Source: Acanthochlamys bracteata (lineage: Eukaryota; Streptophyta; Magnoliopsida; Pandanales; Velloziaceae). Taken from it: a stretch of DNA of 64,000 bases. The notes below the pieces were generated by a model, which saw only the letters and a list, made by a program, of their open reading frames with translations, was not told where the DNA came from and made no database searches. The stretch is taken from positions 5,828,001 through 5,892,000 of the forward strand of contig CM034140.1 of NCBI GenBank assembly GCA_019914995.1, given 5' to 3'. Shown one piece after another: positions 60,401 through 64,000 of this stretch. The translations under genes and the position numbers were made by a program. Positions within the stretch are counted from its first letter, which is position 1, and each line of letters begins with the position of its first letter.

Positions 60401-61340
60401 AATTCATAATTTCTCTACTCTCTAGCAGCCTACAGCAAAACATTACTCTCTATCATAAATCCTCTATTGAGACTGTCTACATCGAAAACTGATGTACATC
60501 AGCTTGCATTTATGATAAAACTGACATAGAAATTGTGAGAGCTAAAAAACAAGAAAACTTCTAGGGATAAGTGCAAAAGTATCAACCACAAAATGGCTTG
60601 ACACTCAAAAGTAAGAGCAATTCTTATTGCAGGAAGGAAACTACACCGTGTCTCCAATTATTGTTATTTTAAATAAATAAAAAAAGTGTATTGTTATTAA
60701 AGACACGTATTACCATACCTGGCACATCCCAAAGATTGTTACTAAAGAATCTCAAAAGGAAAGAAAGCTCTTTATCGCAGATGCACAAACAGAAAATATG
60801 CATATCCTACAAGGCAATCTGAAATTAGGTGTAGATAGACATCAAATGGATGGAATTTCTGCATGCAGCATGATCTATGATGAGGGATTTGTAGCTGGAC
60901 TTATCACAAAATACCACTTCAAGCTGGAAAAAGTATGCAAGGCACAATCAACAGAGAAAACAAAATGACTAAAAAACAAAAGGGAAAAAGTACAGCATCC
61001 CTCCACGTCAGAAGAGACGCCCACATAGGAAAACCAATATTCCAAAACGACAGAGAAGCCAGACTGCCTAATCACATAAAGATTTAAGTAAATATAGGAG
61101 TGTGCATATACCATTCACCATTGACAGAAATACATTTCGGAAAAGGGAAATGTAGTTATACGGCTTAAACTTCTCTCAATTGGTGAAAGAAGATCATCTA
61201 TAATAAACAGGATACTGCTACATGGCAGGCTATGTTTATCATACAGCTGTCCCTAGCAATTATCAACCTACTTCTGCATGCGCGGAGCAATGGTAAATAC
61301 ATATTTACATGGTGAGAACTGCATCTGCAGTCTTCAAGTA
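57431..61340. other. Long interval without a recognised gene
   Basis: About 3.9 kb of AT-rich sequence. The ORFs at 58583, 59766 and 60875 show no domain or splice support. A three-copy 35-bp tandem repeat lies at 59666-59769. The right end probably includes the 3' UTR of the HUA2-like gene. Confidence 0.45.
59666..59769. repeat. 35-bp tandem repeat, three copies
   Basis: Three consecutive copies (59666-59699, 59700-59734, 59735-59769) of a unit reading TTTACATCAGCAGCTG, then YCTAATTAGGTAGATAAC, with a few differences in each. Confidence 0.85.
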
Positions 61341-61347
61341 AGGAGAC

Positions 61348-63026
61348 TCAGCAAAATTTTCCTTCAGTTGGAGGCTTTGATTTGTTAAAGCAACCCAATG
61401 AAATCCAGGATTCTGCCACCATTGAACATAAATACCAACAAATTAATAAGCGGAAAGAAGTCAGGATAACTGTATATGCTCCTAATAAAACAAATGCACA
61501 AAGGTTTCCACTACTTCCAAAGGATTTGCATACCAACCAGCAAAAATGGGCTATCTCGGTCTCCAGTAACCAGGCACTGCATTAATATATGGATAAACGA
61601 TAATCAAACACCGCACAACAAGTGCTACCCCAGTGCAAAAGACAATCTAACCAAGCATGAAGAAAAGAATGGAGAAGGATTAGAAAAAGCTAAAATCGAA
61701 AACACAAGTACCTCCAGCAGGTCGAGCAATTGGATCTAAAGGTTGTCTTGCAGGTATAGGGTGATAATTTGATGCTCTTGAAGGCTGTGACCAACCACAG
61801 CATTGTGTACTTGAAGGCTCAGAGAATGGACCATAAGACACTGTCATGGGGTGTCGACCAACATTTCCAGCTGGCATAGAATCTATTAAATGTACATATA
61901 AGGTTATCAACAGAGAATATTCAATGAAAATCATGAATGTACTACTTTTCTACAGAATATACATTAAAAAGCTCAAAACAAATCACCACTGTACCAGTGT
62001 CTACCTGATCGAAATACACCACTTTGTGCCATCTCATTTTGCACTGCTTGAGGAGCACCTCCTTCACAATAGAAGTTTCCAACTTGCCTATCATTTACAC
62101 AATGGAACCCTTTGTATGAAGAGCAAACCTCCCATGATTGGAGTCTATGTTGAGCGTCACCTTGGACATAGGAAAACTGATTAGAAATGGTTGGGGGTGG
62201 CGGCTGCAGATGATAACCAAGATTATGAGAAGGTCCATTGACTGTATGTTCACTGTTGTCTTGAGTATGCAAATACTGCTGAGTAACAGAAAGACTATAA
62301 GAATTAGATGAATTTCTAGAAGGGTAAGACGGTATCTGCTTGGGAATTCCCCCTGATGCTGGTATATTGTAAGGCACAATATCAGGGAGAGCCATGTCTG
62401 CACTGTGCTTATTTGGGTGTGGTATTACAGTCTGTCCATGTTGCTTTGGAAAATCCTGCACACATCCAAGAAAATCAATAGAAAAAGAAAATTATTTGAC
62501 AAACAGAAAAGGCAAGCAGATATACTTACTTGATCAATTTTCAAAAAACAATCATTGGCAGTATGCTTAAGTGTATGAGGTGCACCCAGAGAGTTACTTT
62601 GAGCTACTGAAATTGTAGGAGGAGGAGATGAGGGCAGAGGAGGAGGAGAGGGTGGCTTGTCCTCAGGAAGAGGAGGAGCAAAGGGCAAACTTTGTTGCTC
62701 ATCAGAATGACCAATGGAAGCACACACAGCAGTAACATCTAAAGCATGACATCTGGATTCCGTTTCAATCTCACAGAGAGGAGCTACATCCTCCATCTCA
62801 AGTTCGCCATCAACTTCTTCTAAGATATGGTGGTATTTCCCAGAATTGGAATTTTCATTTGTTACTTTATCATGCTCTTCAGAAACATTTGCTACAATAA
62901 TCAGATCAGAATACTTTTCCTGGCAAGAACTTCGTTCATCTTCATCTTCAAGCATGCACGGGCTAAGAAGACCTGGAAGCTGAAAACTTGTGTTGCTGAT
63001 ACAAGCCATAGTCATATCAGAACCAA
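61348..63026 (-). CDS. HUA2: HUA2-like protein, C-terminal exons (5' part outside the window)
   Basis: Exons in transcript order: about 63026-62530, 62455-62005, 61882-61712, then a tentative last exon 61412-61348. The first three join in frame by GT..AG introns. HUA2/HULK proteins are nuclear factors with an N-terminal PWWP domain and a CID/RPR domain that act in pre-mRNA processing and flowering control. Only the tail after the CID is here. Family landmarks are SNTSFQLPGLLSPCMLEDED, then EEVDGELEMEDVAPLCE, then a Pro-rich run (FAPPLPEDKPPSPPPLPSS). The rest is Gln/Ser/Pro-rich (e.g. RSGR split with DSMPAGNVGRHP, ending RPAGG). The last exon is uncertain: phase-correct reading gives ESWISLGCFNK, then a stop at 61348. 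An RTE fragment is inserted at the start of the first exon listed. Confidence 0.78.
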
Positions 63027-63042
63027 CTTTGCATAATACATC

Positions 63043-63139
63043 ATCATCATCAACAACAACAACAACAGCAAACTAAGCCTTTATCGCACTTGCATAGGCT
63101 CGGCTACATGAATCTGTTTTCTCAATTCCATTTGATTAT
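63043..63139 (-). mobile_element. 97-bp RTE LINE 3' fragment with target duplication
   Basis: Minus-strand insertion of the last 97 bp of an RTE element: GCCGAGCC, then AAAGGCTTAGTTTGCTG, then a (TTG)n(ATG)n tail. The 17-bp sequence ACTTTGCATAATACATC lies on both sides (63026-63042 and 63140-63156) and is the target-site duplication. It sits at the upstream edge of a HUA2-like exon. Confidence 0.85.
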
Positions 63140-63427
63140 ACTTTGCATAATACATCGCAATGATATATTTCAACCATCAGCAATGTTCTAAAACCACAGA
63201 ATTTTTAATGTTTCTCTATGTTTGGCAATTTATGAAAGTTCAGCTTCGACAGCTGATGTGATTCTATCAAATAGAAGGATCAAGTTCGCACTTACTAGAA
63301 TGTTTGTAAAAGATGATGGACCAATTTGGTACTGAACTCCAAAAAATAGTACATCTATGTAGATACTACTAAAGTGAATTGGTGCTGAAATGCTGCCTCA
63401 GTGAATTGGTAGTTGTTATACTTTAGT

Positions 63428-63862
63428 TCCTGTTTGGCGCCTTGATAAAGATTTACAAAGGTGTTGCAATACCATGGTAAACCAATTGACATGTAATCAA
63501 TTGACATCATACCATGGTAGGTCAAATGGAAAAACCATGATGATGGTTTTAGCTTCCCATAAATGTTGTAATAATGCTAATTTAAAGTTGTTGGTGTAAC
63601 TGAAAGATAAGGTGAGTTGGTGGAGCTACATTCAACGCTATATTAAATACTTAATAATAACAATGCATGACTTTGATATACTTAGTCCTCACCGCTTGGT
63701 TTCCTAACACCACGGTATTGAAGAATACCATGGCATCATTATACCATAAGGAAGTAACACAAACAGTAGGTTTGATATTAGTATAGTATGGTGTTTATAA
63801 TATAATGGTATTAGTTCAAACACCACGGTATTAGGTTAAAATCCCATAGCTCCCAAACAGGC
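63428..63862. mobile_element. hAT-like MITE in the HUA2-like gene region
   Basis: 435 bp with short inverted ends (TCCTGTTTGG at left, CCAAACAGGC at right), flanked by the 7-bp direct repeat CTTTAGT (63421-63427 and 63863-63869). Inside, ACCATGGTA and CACCACGGTATT phrases recur in both orientations. There is no coding capacity. A hAT target duplication would be 8 bp, so the class is tentative. Confidence 0.55.
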
Positions 63863-63869
63863 CTTTAGT

Positions 63870-64000
63870 GGTGCTACTTCATACTAGTCAAGTTAAGATT
63901 TGGTCACGGCATAAAGCTACTAGGAAACTAATGGCAGCATGCTTTGTATAGCATCATCATCAAGCATAAACTAAGGAACTCTAAACCAAGCATCAGGCAA
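63870..64000. other. Probable HUA2-like intron
   Basis: No exon is recognised before the window ends. The upstream HUA2-like exons (PWWP and CID regions) should lie further right. Confidence 0.4.

Noticed and set aside
1-64000. tRNA, rRNA or CRISPR loci
   Set aside because: I saw no cloverleaf-compatible tRNA gene, rRNA segment or spaced direct-repeat array when reading; a tRNA scan would be the decisive test.

Overview
This is a stretch of AT-rich flowering-plant nuclear DNA. The evidence is split genes with GT..AG introns, plant-specific proteins (RETICULATA-RELATED, HUA2-like, plant LRR and plant Nudix families), and dense plant-type mobile DNA (Ty3/gypsy LTR elements, CACTA, RTE LINE and MITEs). 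There are no bacterial features. The species cannot be named from sequence alone; a non-grass angiosperm fits best.

Five host genes can be supported. In window order: (1) a single-exon secreted leucine-rich-repeat protein, minus strand, 3910-5193; (2) a RETICULATA-RELATED chloroplast protein, minus, eight exons between 9444 and 17963, whose spliced phases all agree and give 390 aa; (3) a cyclin T (CDK9/CDKC partner), minus, six exons between 28667 and 35990, 370 aa; (4) a Nudix hydrolase, plus, four exons between 42140 and 45652, 183 aa, with two upstream ORFs in its leader; (5) the 3' part of a HUA2-like gene, minus, from about 61348 to 63026, whose 5' exons lie beyond the right edge.

The rest is mobile DNA at several stages of decay. 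Two copies of one Ty3/gypsy family lie at the left edge (1-1220) and at 55579-57430. The second keeps a full 5' LTR, a gag relic and only a stub of the 3' LTR. A degraded LTR element (about 19640-26340) carries a nested 4.5-kb defective CACTA transposon (21466-26010) with CACT termini, TAGCGAC-type subterminal repeats and an ACC target duplication. Further gypsy relics lie at 18580-18960, 37540-40110 and 47860-48490. RTE LINE relics lie at 51780-52020, 53661-54750 and 63043-63139; the last has a 17-bp target duplication at the edge of a HUA2-like exon. Three MITE-like elements with recognisable ends lie at 52773-53157 (TA), 54752-55116 (TTA) and 63428-63862 (CTTTAGT). A very AT-rich repeat with a palindromic core near TTTTACA-NN-TGTAAAA recurs more than ten times.

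The five genes show no common pathway; they are unrelated neighbours. I found no sign of a new multi-gene system. The most useful leads are the LINE insertion at the HUA2-like exon, the short cyclin T with a long N-terminal extension, the leader uORFs of the Nudix gene, and the undescribed AT-rich repeat family.
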